Assembly: GCA_001790315.1 (NCBI GenBank)
Contig: MGCE01000020.1
Coordinates: 1 to 8,797, forward strand
Source: Candidatus Rokubacteria bacterium RIFCSPLOWO2_02_FULL_72_37
Lineage (GTDB): Bacteria; Methylomirabilota; Methylomirabilia; Rokubacteriales; CSP1-6
Direction: 5' to 3'
DNA: 8,797 nucleotides
Position 1 is the first letter of the stretch; the number at the start of each line of letters is the position of its first letter. The notes under the pieces are model-generated. The model made no database searches, had not been told where the DNA came from, and saw only the letters and a program-made list of their open reading frames with translations. Position numbers and translations under genes: made by a program. This document shows, piece after piece, positions 1 through 6,859 of the stretch.

Positions 1-32
1 CCGAGCGCAAGGCTCGTTTCGGAACGGATGGT

Positions 33-53
33 GCTCACACCTTTTCGGTGAGC
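33..53 (-). promoter_or_regulatory. Hairpin between boxA and the predicted 16S start
   Basis: GCTCAC (33-38) and GTGAGC (48-53) form a perfect 6-bp stem with a 9-base loop. An alternative pairing with a 2-base bulge extends it to 7 bp. It lies 16 bases downstream of boxA in the transcript. It could be part of the leader structure that folds during 16S processing, but the partner sequence beyond 16S is outside the window. Confidence 0.4.
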
Positions 54-69
54 CAGTAGCATATCCGGC

Positions 70-81
70 TTTCAAAGAGCA
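70..81 (-). promoter_or_regulatory. boxA-like rRNA antitermination site
   Basis: The minus strand reads TGCTCTTTGAAA here. The E. coli rrn boxA is TGCTCTTTAACA, so 10 of 12 positions agree, including the TGCTCTTT core bound as RNA by NusB/NusE. It lies about 70 bases downstream of the predicted transcription start and directly after a hairpin, which is the usual boxB-then-boxA arrangement. This is the strongest single reason to call the leader ribosomal. Confidence 0.7.
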
Positions 82-84
82 CTG

Positions 85-113
85 CGGTCAGCTTGCGACT
101 TGCGAGGTGACCG
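85..113 (-). promoter_or_regulatory. boxB-like hairpin preceding boxA, with a tandem 7-base repeat in its loop
   Basis: CGGTCA (85-90) and TGACCG (108-113) are perfect inverted copies and give a 6-bp stem with a 17-base loop. The loop contains two tandem copies of CTTGCGA in plus-strand reading (92-98 and 99-105). The stem ends three bases upstream, in transcript order, of the boxA-like site. That is the position of boxB in rrn leaders, although the loop is longer than a classic boxB. Confidence 0.5.
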
Positions 114-134
114 GGCTTACTTCGTCAGCAAACC

Positions 135-150
135 CCCACACTTTCGTGGG
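135..150 (-). promoter_or_regulatory. Hairpin at the very 5' end of the predicted rRNA leader transcript
   Basis: CCCAC and GTGGG form a 5-bp stem around a 6-base loop, beginning within about three bases of the predicted transcription start. No T-run follows it in the transcript, so it is not an intrinsic terminator for tyrS read-through. It more likely shapes or protects the 5' end of the leader RNA. Confidence 0.4.
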
Positions 151-159
151 CAAAAACTG

Positions 160-188
160 ACTATACGCATGCGCCGCGGATCTGTCAA
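160..188 (-). promoter_or_regulatory. Strong sigma70-type promoter reading leftward, probably for an rRNA operon
   Basis: On the minus strand a perfect TTGACA (-35, bases 183-188) is followed after exactly 17 bases by TATAGT (-10, bases 160-165), which matches TATAAT at five of six positions. Transcription would start near 151-153 and run left off the window. The -35 lies 17 bases beyond the tyrS stop codon, so this promoter cannot serve tyrS. It drives a non-coding leader with hairpins and a boxA-like element, as expected upstream of 16S rRNA. Such a near-consensus promoter is rare by chance in DNA this GC-rich. I see no A/T-rich UP element and no GC-rich discriminator. Confidence 0.8.
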
Positions 189-205
189 GGCGGAATTGCC
201 CGGCT

Positions 206-1477
206 CTATCCCGGCGTATTCAGGACGACCCGCCAGACCCGGCGCTTCCCGATCTGGATCAGGTATCCCTTGCCGGGGGACAGACGGAAGTCGACGTCCG
301 AGACTCGTTGCCGGTCCACGGCGACACCCCCCTGCGCGATGAGCCGACGGGCCTCTGACGCCGACGGGGTGATGCCGACGTCCTTCATGATCGACCAGAG
401 AAACCGCGGCTCCGCGACGGTCAGCACGTGGCCGGGCAGGGCGCCCTCCTCGGGCGGTCCCGTGTCGGCGGCCTTGCCCGGCACGTCCGGTGTCTTGAAG
501 AACCCGGCCGTCACTCGCTCCGCCTCCGCGAGGCCCGCGTCGCCGTGGACGAGCCGCGTGACCTCGCGCGCCAGGACCCGCTGCGCCTCTCGGCGCTCCG
601 GGTGCGAGCGGACGGCTCCTCCCAGGGCGTCGATCGCCTCGCGCTCGAGGAACGTGAAGTACTTCAGGAACGGCACGACATCGGCATCGCCCGTGTTGAG
701 CCAGAACTGGTACATCTCGTACGGGGACGTCCGCCGGGCGTCGAGCCAGACGGTGCCGCTCTCCGTCTTGCCGAACTTGCTCCCATCCGCCTTGGTGACG
801 AGGGGCAGCGTGAGCCCGAAGGCGGCCTGGCCTTCGAGGCGCCGGATCAGGTCGGTCCCCGCGGTGATGTTCCCCCATTGGTCGGTCCCGCCGATCTGGA
901 CCGCGCAGCCGTAGGCACGAAACAGCGACAGGAAATCGAAGGCCTGCAGCACCTGGTAGCTGAACTCGGTGTACGAGATCCCGGCGCCCATGCGGGCGCG
1001 CACCGACTCGCGCGCGACCATGCTGCTCACCGAGAAGTGCTTGCCGATATCTCGCAGGAACGGGATCACCTCGAGCTTCGAGAGCCACTGGTAGTTGTTC
1101 GCGAGCACCGCGCCCCCGGGGCCGTCGAAGTCGAAGAACGGGCCCACCTGGCGCCGCAGGCGCTCGGCCCATTCCGCCACCTGGTCGGCGGGATTGAGCG
1201 GGCGCTCCCCAGTCTTGCCGCTCGGATCTCCGATGAGCCCAGTCCCGCCGCCGATCAGCACGATCGGACGATGACCGCCGAGCTGGACCCGCCGGAGCGC
1301 CAGCAGGGGGAGCAGGCTGCCGATGTGCAGACTGTCGGCAGTCGGGTCGAAGCCGCAGTAGACGAAGCGGCGCCCACCGCTCAGGTGAGCGTCCAGCCCG
1401 GGGAGGCTCGTGACGTCGGCGAGGAGTCCGCGCCATTCGAGATCACGGAGCAGCGGAGATCGTGTCGCGTCGTGCAC
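206..1477 (-). CDS. tyrS: Tyrosyl-tRNA synthetase (class Ic, TyrS type)
   Basis: Cytosolic enzyme that activates tyrosine with ATP and charges tRNA-Tyr. The protein is 423 aa, the usual length for bacterial TyrS. The Rossmann catalytic core carries YCGFDPTADSLHIGS (residues 40-54) with the class I HIGH-type motif HIGS, GGGTGLIGDPSGK (76-88), the tyrosine and adenylate pocket QIGGTDQWGN (194-203), and the KMSKS-type loop KFGKT (234-238). A C-terminal S4 RNA-binding domain spans about 358-418. The start is GTG at 1477: an in-frame TAG lies just upstream with no start codon between, GGGGGA sits 8 bases before the GTG, and the N-terminus aligns with known TyrS. The gene is divergent from mrcA and ends 17 bases before the -35 of the predicted rRNA promoter on the same strand. 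I see no T-box leader and no terminator after it. Confidence 0.97.
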   Translation of the reverse strand: MHDATRSPLLRDLEWRGLLADVTSLPGLDAHLSGGRRFVYCGFDPTADSLHIGSLLPLLALRRVQLGGHRPIVLIGGGTGLIGDPSGKTGERPLNPADQVAEWAERLRRQVGPFFDFDGPGGAVLANNYQWLSKLEVIPFLRDIGKHFSVSSMVARESVRARMGAGISYTEFSYQVLQAFDFLSLFRAYGCAVQIGGTDQWGNITAGTDLIRRLEGQAAFGLTLPLVTKADGSKFGKTESGTVWLDARRTSPYEMYQFWLNTGDADVVPFLKYFTFLEREAIDALGGAVRSHPERREAQRVLAREVTRLVHGDAGLAEAERVTAGFFKTPDVPGKAADTGPPEEGALPGHVLTVAEPRFLWSIMKDVGITPSASEARRLIAQGGVAVDRQRVSDVDFRLSPGKGYLIQIGKRRVWRVVLNTPG

Positions 1478-1543
1478 GGTCGTCGTCCCCCAATTCTACG
1501 ACGATTGCGCGCTGGGCGTACGGAGACGCACCGGCTGCGCCTG

Positions 1544-1549
1544 TATAAT
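1544..1549 (+). promoter_or_regulatory. -10 element (TATAAT) giving a probable leaderless mrcA mRNA
   Basis: A perfect TATAAT ends 7 bases before the A of the mrcA ATG (1557). A -10 hexamer places the transcription start about 7 bases downstream, on or beside that A, so the mRNA would begin at the start codon. In agreement, there is no Shine-Dalgarno sequence within 20 bases of the ATG. I find no good -35 at 16-19 bases, and the TG before the hexamer is directly adjacent rather than at extended -10 spacing, so the promoter may be weak or activator-dependent. Confidence 0.5.
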
Positions 1550-1556
1550 GTGACCG

Positions 1557-3710
1557 ATGGCCGCAAAGAACCCTTCCGCCGTGACCCGCCGGCGACGTCC
1601 GCGTGCCTGGCGCTGGGTGCGCGGGATGCTCATCACCGTAGGCGTTCTGGCGCTCCTGGCCGGGTCGGGCGTGGCCGTCGCCGCGCTCTGGGCCTTCACG
1701 ATTCTGCCCCGCTCGCTCCCGTCGGTGACCGCCCTCGAGACGCTCCAGCCGATCCAGGGCACCAAGATCTACGACGACAGCGACGAGCTGCTGACCGAGT
1801 TGCACGTGGAGCGGCGGATCTTCGTGCCGCTCGCGCAGGTCCCCCAGGCCTTGCGGGACGCGGTCGTGGCCACCGAAGACCACAGATTCTACTCGCACTG
1901 GGGCATCGACCCCATCGGCATCATGCGCGCCATCGTCCAGAACTACCGCCGCGGACGGATCGTGGAGGGGGGGAGCACGATCACCCAGCAGCTCACGAAG
2001 GTCCTCTTCCTGACCCCGGACAAGAGCCTCGAGCGGAAGCTGAAGGAGGCGGTGCTCGCGATCGAGCTCGAGCGCCGGTACTCCAAGGATCGGATCCTCG
2101 AGATGTACCTCAACCAGGTGTATTTCGGTCACGGCGCGTATGGCGTCGAGGCCGCGGCGCGGACCTACTTCGGCAAGTCGGTGTCCGAGCTGAACGTCCG
2201 CGAGGCCGCGCTCCTCGCGGGACTCCCCCGCGCGCCGACGAGCTACTCCCCGTTCGAGCACGAGGATGCTGCCAAGCGACGCCGTGAGGTCGTCCTGCGG
2301 CGCATGGCCGAGTACGGTGCGCTCAAGGACGCGGACGCCAAGCGCCTGGCGCGGACGGATCTCGGGCTCATCCCACCCGAGCGGCGGCGTACGACGGGCC
2401 AGTACTTCCTCGACTACGTCCAGCAGACGCTCGAAGCCAAGTACGGCGCCGACCTCCTCTTCAAGGGCGGCCTCAACGTCTACACGACGATCAATCCCGC
2501 GATGCAGCTCGTCGCCGAACAGTCGCTCCGCGAGGGGCTCAAGACCCTCCAGGCCCGGACGATCAAAGGACGGGCTGGCGAGCGCCCCGAGGGTGCCGTG
2601 GTCACGATCGAGGCGCCGACCGGCTACGTCAAGGCCATGGTCGGCGGCTACGACTTCTTCCGCAGCGAGTTCAATCGGGCCGTCCAGGCCAAGCGGCAGC
2701 CCGGCTCGGCGTTCAAGCCGTTCATCTACATCGCCGCGCTCGAGGCCGGCTACACGCCCGCCTCGCGCATCGAAGACTCCCCCGTCTCGTACGCGGTCGG
2801 GGCGAATGGCCAGGCGTGGAAGCCCGAAAACTACGACCGGAAGTTCCGCGGTTCCACGACGCTCCAGCAGGCGATCGAGGACTCCATCAACGTCGTCACC
2901 GTGAAGCTCCAGGAGCGGATCGGGATCAATCGGACCGTGCAGGTGGCACGGCGGCTCGGCATCACGAGCCCGCTCGACCCGAACCTGAGCCTGGCGCTCG
3001 GCACCTCGGATCTCTCCCTGCTCGAGCTCACCTCCGCATACAGCGCGCTCGCCAACCAGGGGACGTGGATGCCGCCCATCGCCATCCGCTACGTCACGGA
3101 CGCTCAGGGGAGGTTGCTCGAGGAACACGTTCCGGAGGGACGCCAGGCGATCGCGCCGGAGACCGCGTACGTGATCACCCACATGCTCCGCGGGGTCGTG
3201 GAGCGGGGCACCGGTCAGGGGGCCAAAGTGCTCGGCCGGCCCATCGCCGCCAAGACGGGTACGACGAACGACTACTCGAACGCGTGGTTCATGGGCTACA
3301 CGCCACGCCTCGCGACGGGCGTCTGGGTCGGCTACGACCGACCGAGGAGTCTCGGTCGCGACGAGACAGGCTCGCGCGTCGCGGTGCCGGTCTGGGTCTC
3401 GTACATGAGCCGGGTCCTCCGGGACGATCCGAGGGAGGACTTCCCGGTGCCAGACCGCGTCGTCTCGCTGCTGGTCGACGAGGATCCCTCGGGCGAGTGC
3501 GTGCGTCCCGTGCCCATGGCGTTCATCCGGGGCAGCGAGCCCCCGGTTTCGTGCCTCGGCGTCGGCCAGCGGCGCGCGCTGGCTCCGTCATCGCCGCCGA
3601 CCGGGCTCTCCGGCCAGGCCGTTCCGGTACCCGCGAACACGACCGTCCCGGCCCCGCCCCCGGCCTCACCGGCGGCCGCCACGCCTCCGCTCGGCCGCCA
3701 AGCCCCCTAA
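1557..3710 (+). CDS. mrcA: Class A penicillin-binding protein, PBP1A family (bifunctional glycosyltransferase/transpeptidase)
   Basis: Membrane-anchored enzyme that polymerises lipid II into glycan strands and cross-links peptide stems. The protein is 717 aa. A basic cytoplasmic N-terminus (RRRRPRAWRWVRG, 11-23) precedes one membrane helix (about 24-48). The GT51 domain (about 65-235) has the catalytic E107 in TEDHRFYSHWG, EGGSTITQQLTK (137-148) and RILEMYLNQVYFG (179-191). The transpeptidase domain has all three signatures: SAFK (384-387, acyl-enzyme Ser384), SIN (443-445) and KTGTT (566-570). The C-terminus has the FIRGSEPPVSC stretch found in this family, then a Pro/Ala-rich tail of about 50 residues. 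It is shorter than enterobacterial PBP1A (about 850 aa), consistent with lacking the inserted OB-like domain. The start is ATG 1557 without a Shine-Dalgarno (see the -10 at 1544). Its stop overlaps that of convergent glyQS. ponA is an equivalent name. Confidence 0.93.
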   Translation: MAAKNPSAVTRRRRPRAWRWVRGMLITVGVLALLAGSGVAVAALWAFTILPRSLPSVTALETLQPIQGTKIYDDSDELLTELHVERRIFVPLAQVPQALRDAVVATEDHRFYSHWGIDPIGIMRAIVQNYRRGRIVEGGSTITQQLTKVLFLTPDKSLERKLKEAVLAIELERRYSKDRILEMYLNQVYFGHGAYGVEAAARTYFGKSVSELNVREAALLAGLPRAPTSYSPFEHEDAAKRRREVVLRRMAEYGALKDADAKRLARTDLGLIPPERRRTTGQYFLDYVQQTLEAKYGADLLFKGGLNVYTTINPAMQLVAEQSLREGLKTLQARTIKGRAGERPEGAVVTIEAPTGYVKAMVGGYDFFRSEFNRAVQAKRQPGSAFKPFIYIAALEAGYTPASRIEDSPVSYAVGANGQAWKPENYDRKFRGSTTLQQAIEDSINVVTVKLQERIGINRTVQVARRLGITSPLDPNLSLALGTSDLSLLELTSAYSALANQGTWMPPIAIRYVTDAQGRLLEEHVPEGRQAIAPETAYVITHMLRGVVERGTGQGAKVLGRPIAAKTGTTNDYSNAWFMGYTPRLATGVWVGYDRPRSLGRDETGSRVAVPVWVSYMSRVLRDDPREDFPVPDRVVSLLVDEDPSGECVRPVPMAFIRGSEPPVSCLGVGQRRALAPSSPPTGLSGQAVPVPANTTVPAPPPASPAAATPPLGRQAP

Positions 3711-5197
3711 CTCCCGACCGTCACGTAGCGGGCGGCGACGGCAGACCATGCCGCCCCGTCCAGGAGCTCGCCGAAGACCGCCTCGAGCTCCGCGATCGGC
3801 ACCCGGATCTGCTCCATCGAGTCCCGCTCACGGATCGTCACCCGGCCGTCGCCCACCTCGCCCTTCTGCGGGTCGCCAACCGTCTGGACGTCGACCGTCA
3901 CGCAGAACGGCGTACCGACCTCGTCCTGCCGTCGGTAGAGACGGCCGATGGCCGCGGTGTCGTCGTAGACCGCGACCCAGCGACGCGCCAGCCGTCCGCG
4001 GAGCTCGCCCGCCACCGCGACGATGTCGCCTCGCTTCTTGAGGAGCGGCAGGACCGCCACCTTGATCGGCGCGAGATCGCGATGGAAACGGAGGACCACC
4101 CGCTTCTCGCCGCGGACCTCTTCCTCACGGTACGCGTCGACGAGGAAGGCGAGCACGCTCCGGTCGGCGCCCGCGGAAGGCTCGATCACGTAGGGGATCA
4201 CGTGCGTCTTCCGCTCCTCGTCGAAATAGGTCAACGACTTGCCGCTCCACTGCGCGTGCTGTTTGAGGTCGAAGTCGGTGCGGTTGGCAATGCCCTCCAG
4301 CTCGCTCCAGCCGATCGGGAAGCGGTACTCGATGTCGGCCGTGCGCTTGGCGTAGTGCGCGAGTTCGCCCTTCTCGTGCTCCCGGAGCCGCAGGTTTTCC
4401 CGGCGGAGGCCGTAGCGCTGGTACCAGGCGAACCTCTGCTCGATCCAGCGGTCGTGCCACACCTCGTCGGCTGGCCGCCCCTCGATCGAGTCGTTCGGGT
4501 TGACGAAGAACTCGATCTCCATCTGCTCGAATTCGCGCGTGCGGAAGATGAAGTTGCCAGGGGTGATCTCGTTGCGGAACGCCTTGCCGATCTGGGCGAT
4601 GCCGAACGGGAGCTTCAAGCGCATCGACTGGAGCACGTTGTCGAAGTTCACGAAGATGCCCTGCGCCGTCTCCGGGCGGAGGTACGTGACCGCCGCGTCC
4701 TCCTCGACCGGCCCCATGAACGTCTTGAACATCAGGTTGAATTGCCTGGGCGCGGTGAGCTCGCCTTTCCCGCACTCCGGGCAGAGTGTCCTCCGTGCTC
4801 CGCAGTGCTTGCAGGGCTCGCCGGCCTGGACCTCGAACTTGTTGCCTTTCGTCGCCGGACAGTAGTGGACCCAGGCGGTGTCGTCGAGCGTGTCGGCGCG
4901 GAACCGCCGCTGGCACGCCTTGCAATCCACCATCGGGTCGGTGAAGTGGTCCACGTGCCCGCTCGCCTTCCAGACGCTGGCATGCATCAGGATCGACGCG
5001 TCGAGGCCCACGAGGTCGGGACGCAGGTGCACGTTGTCCCGCCACCAGGCCCGCTTGACGTTGTTCTTCAGCTCGACGCCGAGCGGCCCGTAGTCCCAGC
5101 ACGAGCCGGTGCCGCCGTAGATCTCCGATGACTGGAAGATGAACCCGCGCCGCTTGCACAGCGAAACGATCGCGTCCATGCCAACGGTCTCGCTCAC
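3707..5197 (-). CDS. glyQS: Glycyl-tRNA synthetase, homodimeric (alpha2, archaeal/eukaryotic-like) type
   Basis: Class II enzyme that charges tRNA-Gly with glycine. The 496-aa single chain differs from the two-subunit GlyQ/GlyS enzyme common in bacteria and resembles the Thermus-type enzyme. Visible features are the N-terminal FIFQSSEIYGG (19-29); a zinc-ribbon-like insertion with C92/C95, C113, C129/C132 and C139/C142; RPETAQGIFVNF (174-185); motif 2 from FRNE (207-210) to about 231; the family hallmark WSELEGIANRTDFD (297-310); motif 3 EPSAGADR (339-346); and a C-terminal anticodon-binding domain from about APIKVAVLPL. The start is GTG 5197, preceded by GGGAGG at 6-base spacing and overlapping the recO stop as GTGA. 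ATG 5179 is a weaker alternative, and the open frame further upstream is antisense-like shadow of recO. It is the last gene of the aspS-ybeZ-ybeY-era-recO operon and meets mrcA tail to tail. Confidence 0.96.
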   Translation of the reverse strand: MSETVGMDAIVSLCKRRGFIFQSSEIYGGTGSCWDYGPLGVELKNNVKRAWWRDNVHLRPDLVGLDASILMHASVWKASGHVDHFTDPMVDCKACQRRFRADTLDDTAWVHYCPATKGNKFEVQAGEPCKHCGARRTLCPECGKGELTAPRQFNLMFKTFMGPVEEDAAVTYLRPETAQGIFVNFDNVLQSMRLKLPFGIAQIGKAFRNEITPGNFIFRTREFEQMEIEFFVNPNDSIEGRPADEVWHDRWIEQRFAWYQRYGLRRENLRLREHEKGELAHYAKRTADIEYRFPIGWSELEGIANRTDFDLKQHAQWSGKSLTYFDEERKTHVIPYVIEPSAGADRSVLAFLVDAYREEEVRGEKRVVLRFHRDLAPIKVAVLPLLKKRGDIVAVAGELRGRLARRWVAVYDDTAAIGRLYRRQDEVGTPFCVTVDVQTVGDPQKGEVGDGRVTIRERDSMEQIRVPIAELEAVFGELLDGAAWSAVAARYVTVGS

Positions 5198-5964
5198 AGA
5201 CGGCCTCCCGGCGTCGGCGACAGCCGGCGGACCTCGCGCACGAAGCGCCCGGTCCGGGTCGGCTGCCCGATCAGCCGCGACATGTGGACTTCCAGGATCC
5301 CCGCCAGCTCCACCTCGAGTCGCCCGAGCGGCACCGCGAGCGCCTCCTCCCACGACACGGCGCGGAGCCGCTCGAGCGTCCCGACCGCGCGCGGCGAGAT
5401 CGGCGTCGCGTCCCCCGTCTCGCGCGCGCAGCGCTCGCACAGGACGCCGCCGATGCCGAGCGCTGCGGGCCTGAACGGGTAGTCGCGCCCGCAGCCCCCG
5501 CAGGCGTCCAGGCGCGGCCGATGCCCGAGCGCCTCCAGGCACCGGACGCCGAAGCAGACCGCGACGCGCACGGGCCCCTCGGCGGTCTCGAGCGCCCGGA
5601 GGCCGCGCACGAGGAGCCCCCAGAGCGCCACGTGCCGGTCGTTGTCCGCCGTGAGCCGCGCGACACACTCGACGATCCACGCCGCCTGCCCGAGCACCTC
5701 CAGATCCTCCCGGAGGCGACTGAACGGGCGGACGATGTCGAAGTGATCGATCCGCAGCAGGTCGCTCCGGCCCGTGTCGAAGAAGATCAGCTCCCCGAGC
5801 GTGAACAGCTCGAGCGCCCCGCCGAACCGCGAGCGCACCCGTCGTGCCGCCTTCGCCACCCCGCGGATCTTCCCGTGCTCGCGCGAGTAAAAGGTGACGA
5901 CGAGGTCGCTCTCGCCGATGGGGAAGGAGCCGATCACGACCGCGGTCGAGCGTCCGAGGCCCAT
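5194..5964 (-). CDS. recO: DNA repair protein RecO
   Basis: RecO works with RecR, and with RecF in many species, to load RecA onto SSB-coated single-stranded DNA during gap repair; it also anneals DNA. The protein is 256 aa, typical for the family. The N-terminal OB-fold region matches the RecO pattern: VVIGSFPIGESDLVVTFYS (9-27), HGKIRGVAKAARR (30-42). A helical middle follows. The zinc knuckle has C155/C158 (CGGC) and C176/C179 (CERC). The start is ATG 5964, one base after the era stop (TGA G ATG). No Shine-Dalgarno is visible, so translation probably depends on termination-reinitiation after era. The end overlaps glyQS by 4 bases. The era-recO pairing is common in bacteria and supports the call. 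Confidence 0.95.
   Translation of the reverse strand: MGLGRSTAVVIGSFPIGESDLVVTFYSREHGKIRGVAKAARRVRSRFGGALELFTLGELIFFDTGRSDLLRIDHFDIVRPFSRLREDLEVLGQAAWIVECVARLTADNDRHVALWGLLVRGLRALETAEGPVRVAVCFGVRCLEALGHRPRLDACGGCGRDYPFRPAALGIGGVLCERCARETGDATPISPRAVGTLERLRAVSWEEALAVPLGRLEVELAGILEVHMSRLIGQPTRTGRFVREVRRLSPTPGGRL
5204..5209 (-). promoter_or_regulatory. Shine-Dalgarno site that fixes the glyQS start
   Basis: GGGAGG on the minus strand lies 6 bases upstream of GTG 5197, inside the last codons of recO. It is the best ribosome-binding site in the operon and favours the GTG over ATG 5179. It probably works together with coupling from the overlapping recO stop. Confidence 0.7.
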
Positions 5965-5965
5965 C

Positions 5966-6859
5966 TCAGGAGGTCAGCAGGAATCCGAACTCGCGGAGCG
6001 CCCGTTCGTCACGCCGCCAGTGTCGCCGCACCTCGACCTTGAGCTCGAGGAACACCTTGATCCCGAAGAACCGCTCCAGGTCCCGTCGCGCCGCCGTGCC
6101 GATCCGCTTGAGCATCGCACCGCCCCGACCGATCACGATTCCCTTCTGCGAGTCCTGCTCGACGAAGATCCGCGCGCGGACGTAGAGGCATTCCGGCCGC
6201 TCGCGCTCGGCCAGCTCCTCCACGCGCACCGCGACCGCGTAGGGGACCTCCGCGTGCGTCAGATGGAAGATCTTTTCGCGGATGACCTCGGCCACCCAGA
6301 AGGTCTCGGGCTGGTCGCTGGTCGCATCGGCGGGGAAGTACGGCGGATGCTCCGGCAGGGCTTCGACGATCAGCGCGAGCAGTCGCTCGCAGTTCTCGCC
6401 CTCGGCGGCGGAGACCGGCACGAGCTCCGCGAACGGATAGGCCTCGCGCCACGCCTCGAGCAGCGGCAGCAGGCGCGCCTTCGGGCGGACGAGGTCGCAC
6501 TTGTTCAGCACGCAGAACACCGGCCCGCGGTAGGCCTTCAACGGCCCGAACACCCCGGGGTCCGGGCCGCCGCGCCCGCTCGCGTCGACCACGAGGCAGA
6601 CCAGGTCCACCTCCTCGACGGCGCGATGCGCGGTCTTCAGCATGAAGTCGGCGAGCTTGCCGCCGCCCGCGTGGAGCCCCGGCGTGTCCACGAACACGAC
6701 CTGCGCCGAGGGCGGGTTCTTGATGCCGGTGATGCGATTGCGCGTCGTCTGGGGCCGGGGCGAGACGATGGCGAGCTTCTCGCCGACCAGCCGGTTCAGC
6801 AGCGTCGACTTGCCGACGTTGGGCCGGCCGATGATGGCGACGAACCCGGCGCGGGTCAT
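5966..6859 (-). CDS. era: GTPase Era, 16S rRNA-binding small-subunit assembly factor
   Basis: Era binds near the 3' end of 16S rRNA in late 30S assembly and couples GTP hydrolysis to maturation. The protein is 297 aa (E. coli Era is about 300). G1 is GRPNVGKS (11-18), the G2 region is near PQTTRNRITG (36-45), G3 is DTPG (58-61), G4 is NKCD (119-122) and G5 is VSAAEG (149-154). The C-terminal KH domain contains the GxxG loop GRGG (244-247) within IVIGRGGAMLKRIG. The start is ATG 6859, which overlaps the ybeY stop as ATGA and lies just before the P-loop as in other Era proteins; no strong Shine-Dalgarno is seen, pointing to coupled translation. The longer upstream open frame is a shadow of ybeY and ybeZ. 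Confidence 0.97.
   Translation of the reverse strand: MTRAGFVAIIGRPNVGKSTLLNRLVGEKLAIVSPRPQTTRNRITGIKNPPSAQVVFVDTPGLHAGGGKLADFMLKTAHRAVEEVDLVCLVVDASGRGGPDPGVFGPLKAYRGPVFCVLNKCDLVRPKARLLPLLEAWREAYPFAELVPVSAAEGENCERLLALIVEALPEHPPYFPADATSDQPETFWVAEVIREKIFHLTHAEVPYAVAVRVEELAERERPECLYVRARIFVEQDSQKGIVIGRGGAMLKRIGTAARRDLERFFGIKVFLELKVEVRRHWRRDERALREFGFLLTS

Larger units (their letters stand above)
1..153 (-). ncRNA. 5' leader of a ribosomal RNA operon (16S gene inferred just off the left edge)
   Basis: The transcript predicted from the promoter at 160-188 contains no convincing open reading frame. In transcript order it shows a hairpin (stem 146-150 with 135-139), a second hairpin (108-113 with 85-90), the boxA-like element TGCTCTTTGAAA (81-70), a third hairpin (48-53 with 33-38), and a short stem at the edge (12-16 with 2-6). 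Hairpins followed by a boxA close to 16S rRNA are the known design of bacterial rrn leaders, where NusB/NusE and Nus factors assemble an antitermination complex. The mature 16S start is not in the window, so the rRNA assignment is inference. A leader for another stable RNA is the main alternative. Confidence 0.65.

Noticed and set aside
100..342. 80-aa plus-strand open frame over the leader and the end of tyrS
   Set aside because: It lies antisense to the tyrS C-terminus and the rRNA promoter, has no ribosome-binding site and no recognisable domain; it is Arg/Pro/Ser-rich as expected for shadow frames in GC-rich DNA.
1493..1498. TAGAAT on the minus strand as a tyrS -10 element
   Set aside because: It would start the mRNA inside the tyrS Shine-Dalgarno GGGGGA (1486-1491), and no -35 is found at a suitable distance; too weak to list as a promoter.
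1478..1556. T-box or other riboswitch in front of tyrS
   Set aside because: The 79-base gap is too short and has no T-box sequence, specifier stem or terminator/antiterminator pair.
428..2287. Long plus-strand open frame (619 aa) across tyrS and the start of mrcA
   Set aside because: It is antisense to tyrS and then a wrong frame of mrcA; composition is Arg/Ala/Pro/Glu-rich with no family motifs.
1443..3182. 579-aa minus-strand open frame opposite mrcA
   Set aside because: It is antisense to a well-supported penicillin-binding protein; long antisense frames are common where third codon positions are nearly all G or C.
3671..3680. GGCGGCCGCC palindrome as a terminator for mrcA
   Set aside because: It is a self-complementary word with no loop and no T-run, inside the coding sequence; it is expected by chance in GC-rich DNA.
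2816..5131. 771-aa plus-strand open frame over mrcA and antisense to glyQS
   Set aside because: It crosses two confirmed genes and shows no domain; its sequence mirrors glyQS codon bias.
5198..5680. N-terminal extension of glyQS upstream of GTG 5197
   Set aside because: The extra residues are Arg/Ala-rich, unlike any GlyRS N-terminus, and overlap recO; the strong GGGAGG before GTG 5197 supports the shorter protein.
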